A stretch of DNA of 51,368 nucleotides. Origin: an uncultured Lachnospiraceae bacterium. Its GTDB lineage: Bacteria > Bacillota > Clostridia > Lachnospirales > Lachnospiraceae. Below are positions 40,354 to 49,408 of this stretch, piece after piece. The stretch spans positions 1 through 51,368 of the forward strand of contig CADCDW010000006.1 of assembly GCA_902800325.1 (NCBI GenBank). The letters are read 5' to 3'. A program made the position numbers and the translations under genes. How positions within the stretch are numbered: position 1 is the stretch's first letter; each line of letters starts with the position of its first letter. The notes beneath the pieces are model-generated. The model made no database searches. It saw only the letters and a list, made by a program, of their open reading frames with translations, and was not told the origin of the DNA.

Positions 40354-40857
40354 ATGTCAAAATTATATAAGGAAACTTCTGTTCGCGAGGATTATCGAAA
40401 ACTTACGAAGCTTCTTATCAAAAAAAATATGACAATTACAACTATGGAGTCGGCGACATCAGGTCAGATAGCTTCGCTTATAACTGATACGGAGGGCTCA
40501 TCGGCGGTATTTAAGGGCGCATTTATTACCTACTGCAATGAAGCTAAGATTATGCAGGGAGTGCCTGCTGACATTTTGGATCGATATACGGTCTATTCAA
40601 AGGAGACGGCAGAAGCTATGGCAAAAGCCTGTGCTGAAAGCTACAGAGCAGATATCGGAATAGGTGTAACAGGTACTATGGGTAATGTTGACCCTGCAAA
40701 TCCGGAAGCTTCCAAGCCCGGACAGGTATATTTTGCTATATATATAAGAGGAGCGATCAGTTCATATTATATAGAACTTGAACCACAGCCGAACAGACTT
40801 GCGTATAAGCTGGCGGTTGCAAAGGAAATATATGATGAGTTGATTGAAAAAATATAA
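40354..40857 (+). CDS. CinA-family nicotinamide-nucleotide amidohydrolase
   Basis: This 167-residue protein is the stand-alone PncC domain of CinA: TMESATSGQIASLITDTEGSSAVFKGAFITY carries the catalytic Ser and Tyr, followed by GIGVTGTMGNVDPANPE and GQVYFAIYI. It deamidates nicotinamide mononucleotide to nicotinate mononucleotide for NAD salvage. The competence-linked N-terminal MoeA-like domain of full-length CinA is absent, as in E. coli PncC/YgaD-type proteins. GGGGAG precedes the ATG. Its last 36 bp including the stop are exactly duplicated downstream, and a terminator follows. Confidence 0.88.
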   Translation: MSKLYKETSVREDYRKLTKLLIKKNMTITTMESATSGQIASLITDTEGSSAVFKGAFITYCNEAKIMQGVPADILDRYTVYSKETAEAMAKACAESYRADIGIGVTGTMGNVDPANPEASKPGQVYFAIYIRGAISSYYIELEPQPNRLAYKLAVAKEIYDELIEKI

Positions 40858-40893
40858 AAGGAAATATATGATGAGTTGATTGAAAAAATATAA
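40822..40893 (+). repeat. perfect 36-bp tandem duplication over the CinA stop codon
   Basis: Bases 40822-40857 (AAGGAAATATATGATG and on to the TAA) recur identically at 40858-40893. The second copy is non-coding. Perfect identity indicates a recent slip, unlike the older duplication at 3014-3110. Confidence 0.95.
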
Positions 40894-40914
40894 ATAGTAA
40901 TAAAAAGATGAATT

Positions 40915-40953
40915 TAGCGTTCTATGCAATAAATAATAGAACGCTATTTTTTT
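40915..40953 (+). terminator. intrinsic terminator of the cinA unit
   Basis: TAGCGTTCTAT (40915-40925) pairs with ATAGAACGCTA (40936-40946), followed by seven T. Confidence 0.92.
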
Positions 40954-41148
40954 ATGCTTAAAATTACAGGATTTGGTTTGTGAATCCAAATAATTCGGTA
41001 AAAATAATTTTTTAATTATAAAAAAAATGATATAAAGACTCTGTTTAAAAATGTTAATATAAAGTGTATTTTTGTCTTTTAAAATATGAAAGACAATTTA
41101 TGTATACAAAAAGAGGGAAAATGAAAAACTAAAAAAGGGGAGGAAAAA

Positions 41149-44100
41149 ATGAGAGAATACCAGAAAAAACTCAAAAAAATGCTTGCTGTTTTGCTGGTTT
41201 TTTCCGTGATAATGTCAGTTATCAGACCACAGTTTGGTAAACTGGTCTTTGCAGAGGAAGCTGCTGAATCAGTTAGTGAAAACGGAACAATTGATGTTGG
41301 TACTCCGGGTGACGCAACTGCAGAAGTTGTGACAGATGAAGAAACAGTCACAAAAGACGCTGAGCAAACTACAGATGTCAAGGAACAGGCAGATGATAGT
41401 TTGGGTGTGTCAGATGTAAAGTCAGATGAAAATGCAGATGTAAAGTCAGATGAAAATGCGGGTGATGAGGCGGATGTCTCAAAAAAAGCAGGTAAAGACG
41501 AAGCCGATGAAAAAAAATCAGAGGATAAGGAAGACGCTTCTTTGATGGGAGAGGACATCAAGGAAGAAGATATCGAAGAAGAATTTGTTTCAGAGGCAGC
41601 AGTACTTTCAGTCAGAGTGCCTGAGAGCGGATGTGATGTAACTATAAATGCTCCTGAAGGAAGTTTACCATATCCTGCAGACGAGCTTACGGTAACTGTC
41701 AGAGAAATAATGCCGGGAACAATGGAATATGCATTATATCTTCAAGCTACAGTTTTTGCGCTCGAACAAAATAGTGCAAATGACATTTCCTTTGCAAGAT
41801 TTTTTGATATCAATATTTTAAAGGATGGTGAGAAGGTTGAACCGCTTGCACCTGTTGAAGTTAAGATTGAGTATGATGATGCTCCCGGAATAGCAGATGA
41901 GGATGAACTTTCGATAGTTCACTTTGCCGAAGAAGGAACAGAGGTTATAACAGATATTGATTTAAACGAAGATGCAACCGAGATTGTGTATGAGCAGGGA
42001 AGTTTTTCTGTTACTGCGACTGTTACCGTTCCGATACAACCTCATTGGGAGGAGGTAACTGATAATGGTCAAACTAAAAGAGTACTTCGTGATAACAACC
42101 ATGATTATGTTATAGTTGCAACCTGTGACGATAAAGTTTATACAGTTCAAAATGACGGATGTCTTAAAGAGATAACGGCCTCAAATTATGTGAAGGAAGG
42201 AACAGCAATCAAAGAGGTAACGGAAGATGCATCATTTATGTGGAAATATACTTCATATAACGATAAGTACTATATCCGATACGTATCAGATGGTTTTCAA
42301 TACGATAGTAATAAGCTTGCAACAGAATATGCATATATGAGTATTGCACCGGGAGAATCAGCAGGTATTATAAGTTCTAAGCCAAAGCATAATAACGATG
42401 AAAATAAAACTGTTATTAAAGAAAACGGGCGAGTAATTTATGATAATTATCCGGAAGAATACTCTATAGTCTTTGCAGACAACGAAATCAAATCGGAATC
42501 AGGAAAATATTTAACATTAAATGCAGATAGGACAAAAATTCAGGGAAATGCAACCAATCCTGATGACGGGGTGAAGTTTTATCTTGCCAAGGCAAAGAAT
42601 TTATATGATGAAAATTATTTAGATGAGCAACAGGGAGGTAAAGCAAGAAATCACATAGTTAATCATATAGATATATCTATATCAGATACTCTTGAAGTTG
42701 ATATACCTCTTGCATATGGTGATTATTATGATAAGAACGGAAATATTGTTTTGACTGTTGACAGGGAGCATTACCCAAATGGATATAGCCTGCACATTTC
42801 GCAAAAGGTCAGCGTAAGTCAGGAGCAGTTAAGAAAAGCCAAGATTACGGCAAGCAAAAGGGCTGTTGATGCCAATGGAGATGTTGTTGCCGGAGAGCCA
42901 CTTAATGACGTATTTTATATAACCGGTTATTCGGCAAATGCAGAAACAGCATATAGTACACCACAGGTTCGTATAGAAGGTGTTTTTAAGATTGCAGACA
43001 TTGCTCCGGGAGATAATAGTGACCCGAATGTAAAGACCGACAGATTAAATAACAGAATCCTTTATACAGTCGAGGCGGTTGAGCCGGATGCCAAGTTTTA
43101 TTATACAAATCCAAATAATCCGGAAGAACATTTATATGACGCTGATGGACAAGAGTTATATATAGAAGCAGATGTAACCATTAAGGATTCGTTTGATTAC
43201 TTTGATTCACGTAATGAATGTCCGCCACTTCATGGAACAGAGTATTCGACGCACGAGGATTCAGAACATAATAAGTTGCCGTTTGATCCTTATTGGCAAG
43301 CCGGTGAAATGCATGGCTGGGGTATAAGCGGAATGGACTTCAAGCTTTCCGGTGATGCAACAGTAGACATAAGACCATACGCAATTGAGATTGAAAACAA
43401 AATAATAGATGAAGATGGTAATCCGATTATTCCGCTTGATAAAATAACAGGATTTAAGTTTGGAGTATACGTTGACCAATCAGGTGATCATAATAGCGTT
43501 GTCGGAAAAAATGTTGACGGTTATAAAGGAGATAATTTTGATTTATCTACATATAATTTGGAAACAATCAAGACTATAGATATCGATAATGATCCGGGCA
43601 AAAATGCGACAAATATTGTTTATGAATATGAATTACCTGAAGGTATGGTATACATAGATGAGGATAAGAGCACAGTTCCGGAGATTATCACAGATAAAGA
43701 CGGAAATAAATGGGTTTATAAGAAGACATTTATAGAAACTGAGTATGTTTGGAGAAATAATGATCCAAACAATAATAAGAGACATTTCAGTAAGGATTAT
43801 AACGAATCCGACCGTGCATTTAACAGCGTACCTGAGGTAGTAGGTACATACGGATCCGATTTCAATGAATTCCTTGAATTCTATGTAAGAAATGTCTACG
43901 AAAAAATCGAACCACCAACCAAGCAGGAGATTTCACCATATGAAGGAACAGGAGCCCTTGGTGGTGTAGATGTAGGAGATGAAATCGAATATGAGATTTC
44001 CTACAAAAATTATAAGAATCAGGCAGCAGATGTAGTGATTAAAGATAAGCTTGATAAAAATGTAGAGTTTGTAAGTGCATCAGATGATGGAACGTACGAT

Positions 44101-45648
44101 AAAGAATCACACACAGTTACATGGACATTAAGAGATGTCGCTTCTGAAAAAGAAGGAAAAGTTACACTTAAGGTTAAGGTACTTGAGGGAGCCCTTGCTA
44201 AAAACGGTGGTCCGGGAAATGTAGTCAATGGTGGAGATACTTCAACTGTACAGGTTGGAAATGATGATGCATTTACACTTGATCTGGTTGAAAATCCGGT
44301 ACCAAAGACTTCAACTAAAAAAGAAGTTCTTCCATATGAAGGAACAGGAACCCTCGGTGGAGTAAATGTTGGAGACAGCATCACCTATCAGATTGATTAT
44401 AAGAACTATAAAAATGATGCGGCAGATATAGTTATCAAAGATAAGCTTGATGTCAATGTTGAGTTTATAAGTGCAACTTATGATGGAGTATATGATGCTG
44501 ATACCAATACTGTAACATGGACGCTGAAAGATGTGCCGGCAGGCAGTGATGGCAATGTCAATCTTACAGTAAAGGTACTTGAGGGAGCGCTTGAGAATAA
44601 TGGTGGTTCGGGTTATGTAGTCAACGGTGGAGAAACTTCAACCGTAAAGGTTGGAAACGATAAAGAATATTCACTTGATCTGGTAAAGAATCCTGTTCCA
44701 AAGCTTCCGGCTAAGAGAGAGATTGCACCTTACGAAGGAATAGGCGTACTCGGCGGCGTAAAAGTAGGCGACGAAATAACCTATGAAATTTTATATAAGA
44801 ACTATAAGTCAGATGCAGCAGATATAGTTATCAAGGATAAGCTCGATAAAAATGTATCATATGTAAGCTCATCAGACAGTGGTGTATATGATGCGGCAAC
44901 TCATACAGTAACATGGACGCTTAAGAACGTTCCGGCAGATAAGGAAGGCAAGGTAACACTTAAGGTAAAGGTACTTGAGGGAGCACTCGCATCTAAAGGC
45001 GGATCAGGAAAGGTAGTAAACGGTGGTGAGACATCAACCGTAAAAGTTGGAAATGACGCAGAAAAAACACTTGATCTTGTAGAAAACCCTGTACCTGAAG
45101 TACCGGCTAAAAAAGAAACAGCTCCTTATAAAGGAACAGGAACTTTAGGTGGAGTAAATGTCGGAGACAGCATAACCTACGAAATATCTTATAAGAATTA
45201 CAAGAGTTTAGTAGCAGATGTAATTATCAAAGATAAGCTTGATGCCAATGTAGAGTATGTAAGTTCATCAGATAACGGAGTATATGATGCAGCGACGCAT
45301 ACAGTTACATGGACAATCAAAAATGTACCGGCAGGTAAAGACGGAAGTGTAAGTCTGACAGTAAAGGTACTTGAAGGTGCGCTTGCTTCCAAGGGTGGTC
45401 CGGGTAAGGTTGCCAATGGTGGTAAGACATCAACTGTCAAGATTGGAAATGATTATGAATATACATTAAATGTAGTTGAAAATCCGGTACCGGGAACTCC
45501 GACCGTAACGCCTCCGGAAACAACTACTACCACTTCAACCAATACTTCTGTTAAGACAGGAGACAAAGCTCCTGTAGCGATTATGGCAACACTGGTGATT
45601 GTATCATTGGCAGGTATAGTATTGTTTAGAAGAAAAAGAAAAATATAA
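41149..45648 (+). CDS. large sortase-anchored repeat surface protein
   Basis: This is a 1499-residue cell-wall protein. A signal peptide (MREYQKKLKKMLAVLLVFSV, cleaved near residue 36 after VFA) leads to a highly acidic Lys/Glu/Asp-rich stretch (about 40-145). A large adhesin-like region (150-920) of beta domains follows, then four near-identical 132-residue repeats (about 925-1452) resembling DUF11/isopeptide-type modules. A Thr-rich linker (TTTTSTNTS) precedes a cell-wall sorting signal, SVKTGDKAP, then a hydrophobic span and RRKRK. The TGD-type motif replaces LPXTG, as often in Lachnospiraceae. AGGGGAGG precedes the ATG. The 195-nt upstream gap holds no gene. Likely an adhesin or stalk; ligand unknown. 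Confidence 0.88.
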   Translation: MREYQKKLKKMLAVLLVFSVIMSVIRPQFGKLVFAEEAAESVSENGTIDVGTPGDATAEVVTDEETVTKDAEQTTDVKEQADDSLGVSDVKSDENADVKSDENAGDEADVSKKAGKDEADEKKSEDKEDASLMGEDIKEEDIEEEFVSEAAVLSVRVPESGCDVTINAPEGSLPYPADELTVTVREIMPGTMEYALYLQATVFALEQNSANDISFARFFDINILKDGEKVEPLAPVEVKIEYDDAPGIADEDELSIVHFAEEGTEVITDIDLNEDATEIVYEQGSFSVTATVTVPIQPHWEEVTDNGQTKRVLRDNNHDYVIVATCDDKVYTVQNDGCLKEITASNYVKEGTAIKEVTEDASFMWKYTSYNDKYYIRYVSDGFQYDSNKLATEYAYMSIAPGESAGIISSKPKHNNDENKTVIKENGRVIYDNYPEEYSIVFADNEIKSESGKYLTLNADRTKIQGNATNPDDGVKFYLAKAKNLYDENYLDEQQGGKARNHIVNHIDISISDTLEVDIPLAYGDYYDKNGNIVLTVDREHYPNGYSLHISQKVSVSQEQLRKAKITASKRAVDANGDVVAGEPLNDVFYITGYSANAETAYSTPQVRIEGVFKIADIAPGDNSDPNVKTDRLNNRILYTVEAVEPDAKFYYTNPNNPEEHLYDADGQELYIEADVTIKDSFDYFDSRNECPPLHGTEYSTHEDSEHNKLPFDPYWQAGEMHGWGISGMDFKLSGDATVDIRPYAIEIENKIIDEDGNPIIPLDKITGFKFGVYVDQSGDHNSVVGKNVDGYKGDNFDLSTYNLETIKTIDIDNDPGKNATNIVYEYELPEGMVYIDEDKSTVPEIITDKDGNKWVYKKTFIETEYVWRNNDPNNNKRHFSKDYNESDRAFNSVPEVVGTYGSDFNEFLEFYVRNVYEKIEPPTKQEISPYEGTGALGGVDVGDEIEYEISYKNYKNQAADVVIKDKLDKNVEFVSASDDGTYDKESHTVTWTLRDVASEKEGKVTLKVKVLEGALAKNGGPGNVVNGGDTSTVQVGNDDAFTLDLVENPVPKTSTKKEVLPYEGTGTLGGVNVGDSITYQIDYKNYKNDAADIVIKDKLDVNVEFISATYDGVYDADTNTVTWTLKDVPAGSDGNVNLTVKVLEGALENNGGSGYVVNGGETSTVKVGNDKEYSLDLVKNPVPKLPAKREIAPYEGIGVLGGVKVGDEITYEILYKNYKSDAADIVIKDKLDKNVSYVSSSDSGVYDAATHTVTWTLKNVPADKEGKVTLKVKVLEGALASKGGSGKVVNGGETSTVKVGNDAEKTLDLVENPVPEVPAKKETAPYKGTGTLGGVNVGDSITYEISYKNYKSLVADVIIKDKLDANVEYVSSSDNGVYDAATHTVTWTIKNVPAGKDGSVSLTVKVLEGALASKGGPGKVANGGKTSTVKIGNDYEYTLNVVENPVPGTPTVTPPETTTTTSTNTSVKTGDKAPVAIMATLVIVSLAGIVLFRRKRKI
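43921..45504 (+). repeat. four 396-bp tandem coding repeats
   Basis: Units start at 43921, 44317, 44713 and 45109, an exact 396-bp (132-codon) period. Each reads from a K-x-E-x-x-PY-E/K-G opening through GD-I-YEI-YKNYK and IKDKLD-NV to VKVLEGAL, then NPVP. Units differ mostly at synonymous positions. Confidence 0.95.
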
Positions 45649-45659
45649 TAAATAAGCCC

Positions 45660-45729
45660 AAAGAGTGGCGACTTGGCTAACAATATCATTTATTTAAGAT
45701 GATGTTGGAGTTTAGATGCCACTCTTTTT
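45660..45729 (+). terminator. structured terminator of the surface protein gene
   Basis: AAAGAGTGGC (45660-45669) pairs with GCCACTCTTT (45718-45727) followed by T. An inner helix of CAATATCAT (45681-45689) with ATGATGTTG (45699-45707) makes a long two-part stem. The next 270 nt to the following gene contain no ORF that I accept. Confidence 0.8.
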
Positions 45730-46002
45730 ATGTATATGCGCATACATATGAAAAAATTTTAACGTATGCGTGGTGTGACGAGTATGGGTGAATATGCTTT
45801 TTTTCTTTACGTAATTAAGAAAAAAGATTGCATTTTTATCAACTCAGATATTTAAAAATTTCATCACTTGTGTTACAATAAATGCACTAGTACAGCGGTT
45901 TCCAAATACATGGACAATTTAGACGAGCAATATAGTCGATTTATTTGGGGACGGCTGCAATAGATACTATGGTAACTTTGATTTGCAGAAGAGGGTTGCA
46001 CG

Positions 46003-46908
46003 ATGTTTGGAGTATATTTTGGAAAATATCTGATGGATGAGGGGATTATTCCTGAAGAGTATTATTATGGATTGCTTGAAGCAACGAAAAATTCCAAAGT
46101 TAAAATGGGACTTCTGGCTGTTGAGGCAGGTCTTATGACTCAGGAAGAGGCAGCAGAAGTAAATCTTTTACAACAGCAGCAGGATAAGAAGTTTGGTGAC
46201 ATTGCTATCGAAAAAGGTTATCTTACTGAGGACGATGTAGCCGGTTTGTTGGACGAGCAGGGAGATTCATACTTGTTATATGTTCAGGCTGTTATGGAAA
46301 GCGGCTTGATGGATCTGGATGGATTCAAAGAACACCTGAGTGCATATAAAAAGGCAAAACATCTTAACAATATGGATCTTGATGCTATAAAGTCAGGAGA
46401 TGTTGACAGAATCGTACCTGTATTTATGAAAGACGGCTCCATACCTATGCAGGTTAAGGAATATGTATACCTTACTTCAAGAAATATAGTTCGTTTTGTA
46501 GACAGATTTTTCCGTATGGATAAAATAGAAAAGCTTACGCGATATGAAGCAGAATGTATAGCCGCACAGAGTCTTAGAGGCGACAGCAGCTATCTTACTG
46601 CATTTGCCGGGACAAGAGAAGGCCTAAAGGCATTGGCAGATGGATTTGTGGAAAACATATCACCCGGAGTAAATGATTTGTCATATGATATTATGGACGT
46701 TTCTTGCGAGCTTTTGAATGTAAATAACGGATTGTACATAACAACACTTAGCAACAACAATATTAAAGAGGTATCTAATTCTCCTATTATGAAAGAAAAC
46801 GGGGCAAAGATTACCTCGATTGGAGAGATATATAAGGTTCCACTTTTTATAGAGGGAACACCTATTGATTTGATAATCTGTTTTAATGACGGCTGGACTT
46901 TAGAGTGA
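46003..46908 (+). CDS. CheX-like protein with N-terminal MshEN-like repeats
   Basis: This is a 301-residue soluble protein. Residues 1-90 contain two repeats of the form GKYLMDEGIIPEEYYYGLLEA and GDIAIEKGYLTEDDVAGLLDEQ, resembling the N-terminal helical repeats of GspE/MshE ATPases, some of which bind c-di-GMP. The remainder (about 150-301) resembles the CheC/CheX phosphatase fold (FAGTREGLKALADGFVENIS, ending in a hydrophobic strand). It may connect c-di-GMP to chemotaxis, fitting the diguanylate cyclases on either side, but no CheX ExxN motif could be placed with confidence. GAAGAGGG precedes the ATG; a terminator follows. Confidence 0.6.
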   Translation: MFGVYFGKYLMDEGIIPEEYYYGLLEATKNSKVKMGLLAVEAGLMTQEEAAEVNLLQQQQDKKFGDIAIEKGYLTEDDVAGLLDEQGDSYLLYVQAVMESGLMDLDGFKEHLSAYKKAKHLNNMDLDAIKSGDVDRIVPVFMKDGSIPMQVKEYVYLTSRNIVRFVDRFFRMDKIEKLTRYEAECIAAQSLRGDSSYLTAFAGTREGLKALADGFVENISPGVNDLSYDIMDVSCELLNVNNGLYITTLSNNNIKEVSNSPIMKENGAKITSIGEIYKVPLFIEGTPIDLIICFNDGWTLE

Positions 46909-46935
46909 AGTTAAAGGCAACTGAAAATCAGTACA

Positions 46936-46969
46936 AAAAAAGCGCTTGCATAAAGGCAGGCGCTTTTTT
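46936..46969. terminator. bidirectional intrinsic terminator
   Basis: AAAAAGCGCTTGC and GCAGGCGCTTTTTT form a 13-bp stem (one G-U pair) with A and T flanks, so it can serve both the CheX-like gene and the converging diguanylate cyclase gene on the minus strand. Confidence 0.9.
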
Positions 46970-46999
46970 GTATTGATTTATGCCGCAAGATTATTTAAA

Positions 47000-48880
47000 T
47001 CATGTATTGTCAGAACCGGATTCTTCGGCTTCATAATAAGAAACATAATTGCCTTCGTATTTTTTGCTTATGTAAGTCTGACTGTCGGCACGTTTGTATA
47101 GTTCTTCAAAAGAATACTTATCATTATTAGTATAAAAAGCTACGCCTATGCTTATATGAAAACGGCGTCCTTTTAACTCAGGTATACTTGCATTTTCTAT
47201 AGTACCGATAAATCTTTGAATTATGCGCTCACCGGAATTTTTATTGTGCACATCCGGAACATAGATCGCAAATTCGTCTCCGCCAAGGCGTAGCAGTATA
47301 TCGTTGGCGCGAAATGCTTTTTGCATGCATTTTGCAAGAGAAATAAGTACTTTATCACCCACGCTGTGACCATAGGTATCGTTAATCAACTTGAATTTAT
47401 CGACATCGAGCAGTACAAACATACCTCCCTGACCATCGGCAATCAGGTCCTTAATCTTCTTTTCACCTGAACCACGATTATTTATACCGGTCATACGGTC
47501 AGTATCCGATAAGTACTGGAGTCTCTCCTGACGACGTTTTTCTTCATCTATCAGCTCGACCATCCAAAGTACTCTTATCGGCTTATTGTCTGCATTTCTT
47601 TCGGAAACAAGAAATCTGCCGCGACACCATATATCTCTGTCATTTAAATATTCTATGGTTATTGTGTTTGTTTTTGCCAGTCTTTCATCCAGATTATCAA
47701 GATTAATAAAATCCAAAAGATCTTTTCTTGAACGCTCAGATGAGAGTGATTCCATGACACTGTAGAGATTTTCCTTTGCATTTTCATGGGCATTGCCAAG
47801 TAAATTTTTTGCTTCGGCAGATGAATTGGTAATCTCTGAAAAAGTGTTTTCTACAAGGTTAATCTCATGCATGGAAGTATATATGTGTGACATGGATTCA
47901 AGCTGTTTATTAAGTTTTTTGGCAACTATATGTTTTGAAGCGATATTGTAAAGTATAATGGTTATAACAACAGCAATTATAATTATTACAAGTAAAGATG
48001 TAATAAGTATTGCATTGAGTGGTTTAAATATTTGTGTGCCGTTTACAACCGATATACAATACCAGTCATTTTGCACCTTTTCTGTAAAGATAAGATACGT
48101 AACTCCGTTATATTTAAGCTCAAACTGTGTTTTATTTGATTCGAAAATCTCTTCTGTAATGCTGCTTTCAAGCGAATTTGTCTCTTGCAGATAGTTTTTC
48201 CCCAGTTCATCAGGATTGCTGTGTGATACCACACCACCCCGCGAGTCAAGAACCATGGCAAAATCCTGACTGCTTTCTACAACATCCATGGTTATCGTCT
48301 GCATATCTTCCAAGCTTAAATCAAGAGATATAACACTTTCATCATCAGCAAGAAGCTTGCCTATAGTCATCATAACAAGACCTGTTTGGGAATCGAGGTA
48401 AGGATCGACAAGAACTATATCGCCGTTTGCTTCCTTTGATTGTATATACCATGGACGCTCGGTCGGAACATAATCTTCATCCGGTATCCAGCCGGAACCG
48501 TCAAGGTATTCACCATTTATATATCCGTAAAGACCTGTCGAATTCTTATTGATGATATCGATAATCATATTTGATTCGGTTTCAAGGTACGCAAGTATCT
48601 CTGCGGTAGATTTTCCTTCTGACATATATTTATCAATCTTGTACGCAGACTGGTTTACGGTATTGATACTGGTAAGAAGGTAATTGTCGATTTTTTGTGA
48701 TGATTCTATAGCTTTGTGCATGTTGTCATCAATTATTTTTTCTTTTTTTGTTTTGTACAAAATTCCAAAGTTGACAGAAACCAAAGCTATGACTATTAAA
48801 AATATAAATGCCGCAGCGATTATATTTTTGGTGCCAATCGTACTAAGAACTTCTTTACCTGAAGTCTGATTATTCTTCAA
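47000..48880 (-). CDS. dCache-sensor diguanylate cyclase
   Basis: This 626-residue membrane protein, on the minus strand, makes c-di-GMP from two GTP. It has a membrane segment at about 20-41, an extracytoplasmic dCache-like sensor (about 45-285), a second membrane segment (about 287-312), a linker and a PAS-like region (about 370-450), and a C-terminal GGDEF domain. The active site is LRLGGDEFAIY near 530, and the inhibitory I-site RAND precedes it by five residues, so product feedback is predicted. An SD-like GGGGGAGAA lies before the start. The ligand is unknown. It is the only confident minus-strand gene and is separated from the next GGDEF gene by a repeat-rich gap. Confidence 0.92.
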   Translation of the reverse strand: MKNNQTSGKEVLSTIGTKNIIAAAFIFLIVIALVSVNFGILYKTKKEKIIDDNMHKAIESSQKIDNYLLTSINTVNQSAYKIDKYMSEGKSTAEILAYLETESNMIIDIINKNSTGLYGYINGEYLDGSGWIPDEDYVPTERPWYIQSKEANGDIVLVDPYLDSQTGLVMMTIGKLLADDESVISLDLSLEDMQTITMDVVESSQDFAMVLDSRGGVVSHSNPDELGKNYLQETNSLESSITEEIFESNKTQFELKYNGVTYLIFTEKVQNDWYCISVVNGTQIFKPLNAILITSLLVIIIIAVVITIILYNIASKHIVAKKLNKQLESMSHIYTSMHEINLVENTFSEITNSSAEAKNLLGNAHENAKENLYSVMESLSSERSRKDLLDFINLDNLDERLAKTNTITIEYLNDRDIWCRGRFLVSERNADNKPIRVLWMVELIDEEKRRQERLQYLSDTDRMTGINNRGSGEKKIKDLIADGQGGMFVLLDVDKFKLINDTYGHSVGDKVLISLAKCMQKAFRANDILLRLGGDEFAIYVPDVHNKNSGERIIQRFIGTIENASIPELKGRRFHISIGVAFYTNNDKYSFEELYKRADSQTYISKKYEGNYVSYYEAEESGSDNT

Positions 48881-48990
48881 ATTATTCTCCCCCTTCGGAT
48901 TAATATCATATGTTACACTGACTTTAGCGATATAATCCTATTATATAATTTTATGACGATAAAAGAGGATTGTCAATAAAAGGTTTTTTG

Positions 48991-49078
48991 TGTCTGCCGA
49001 TATGCCTGCCAATATAAAAGACTTTTTATGTCTGCCGATATGCCTGCCAATATAAAAGACTTTTTATGTCTGCCGATA
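48991..49078 (+). repeat. 38-bp tandem repeats
   Basis: TGTCTGCCGATATGCCTGCC, followed by AATATAAAAGACTTTTTA, occurs at 48991 and 49029 with a partial third copy at 49067 (period 38). The sequence is intergenic, between divergent GGDEF genes. Confidence 0.9.
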
Positions 49079-49159
49079 AGTTTTTGCCACTTGATAAGTT
49101 TTGCCATTTGATAAGTTTTGCCATTTGATAAGTTTTGCCATTTGATAAAATTTTGTCAT
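49075..49159 (+). repeat. 17-bp tandem repeats GATAAGTTTTGCCATTT
   Basis: GATAAGTTTTGCCATTT starts at 49093, 49110 and 49127 (17-nt period), with a variant at 49075 (18-nt offset) and a degenerate unit at 49144. It adjoins the 38-bp array, so the gap holds two nested arrays. Confidence 0.9.
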
Positions 49160-49309
49160 TAGATATCGATTCTTGTGTATTATATCATTTTTTAATAGAT
49201 ATATTAGTGAAATATTTTTAAATAGATTAATAACAAAAAATGAATTAAACTTAAAATGTTTTCTTTTTAAATAAAAAGTGATAAAATAAAGCGATAGGTT
49301 ATTTAGCAA

Positions 49310-49332
49310 GCATATATAAAATATGTATATGC
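49310..49332. promoter_or_regulatory. palindrome upstream of the second GGDEF gene
   Basis: GCATATA (49310-49316) and TATATGC (49326-49332) form an inverted repeat 77 nt before the TTG start. It could be a regulator site or leader hairpin. It matches no riboswitch that I recognise. Confidence 0.45.
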
Positions 49333-49408
49333 GTTATTTTAGGATTAGGTCCGATAGATACTTTAGTCCAATATTTTTATATTTGTAGCAGTATAGAGGA
49401 GATAAATT

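Noticed and set aside
41079..41561. Long open frame on the minus strand opposite the surface protein start
   Set aside because: Its Ser/Ala/Thr-rich low-complexity translation mirrors the Asp/Glu/Lys-rich coding strand. There is no ribosome site, and it overlaps a well-supported gene.
49310..49408. c-di-GMP riboswitch in the leader of the second GGDEF gene
   Set aside because: A palindrome is present, but the conserved c-di-GMP-I/II core sequences and tetraloop receptor pairing could not be found.
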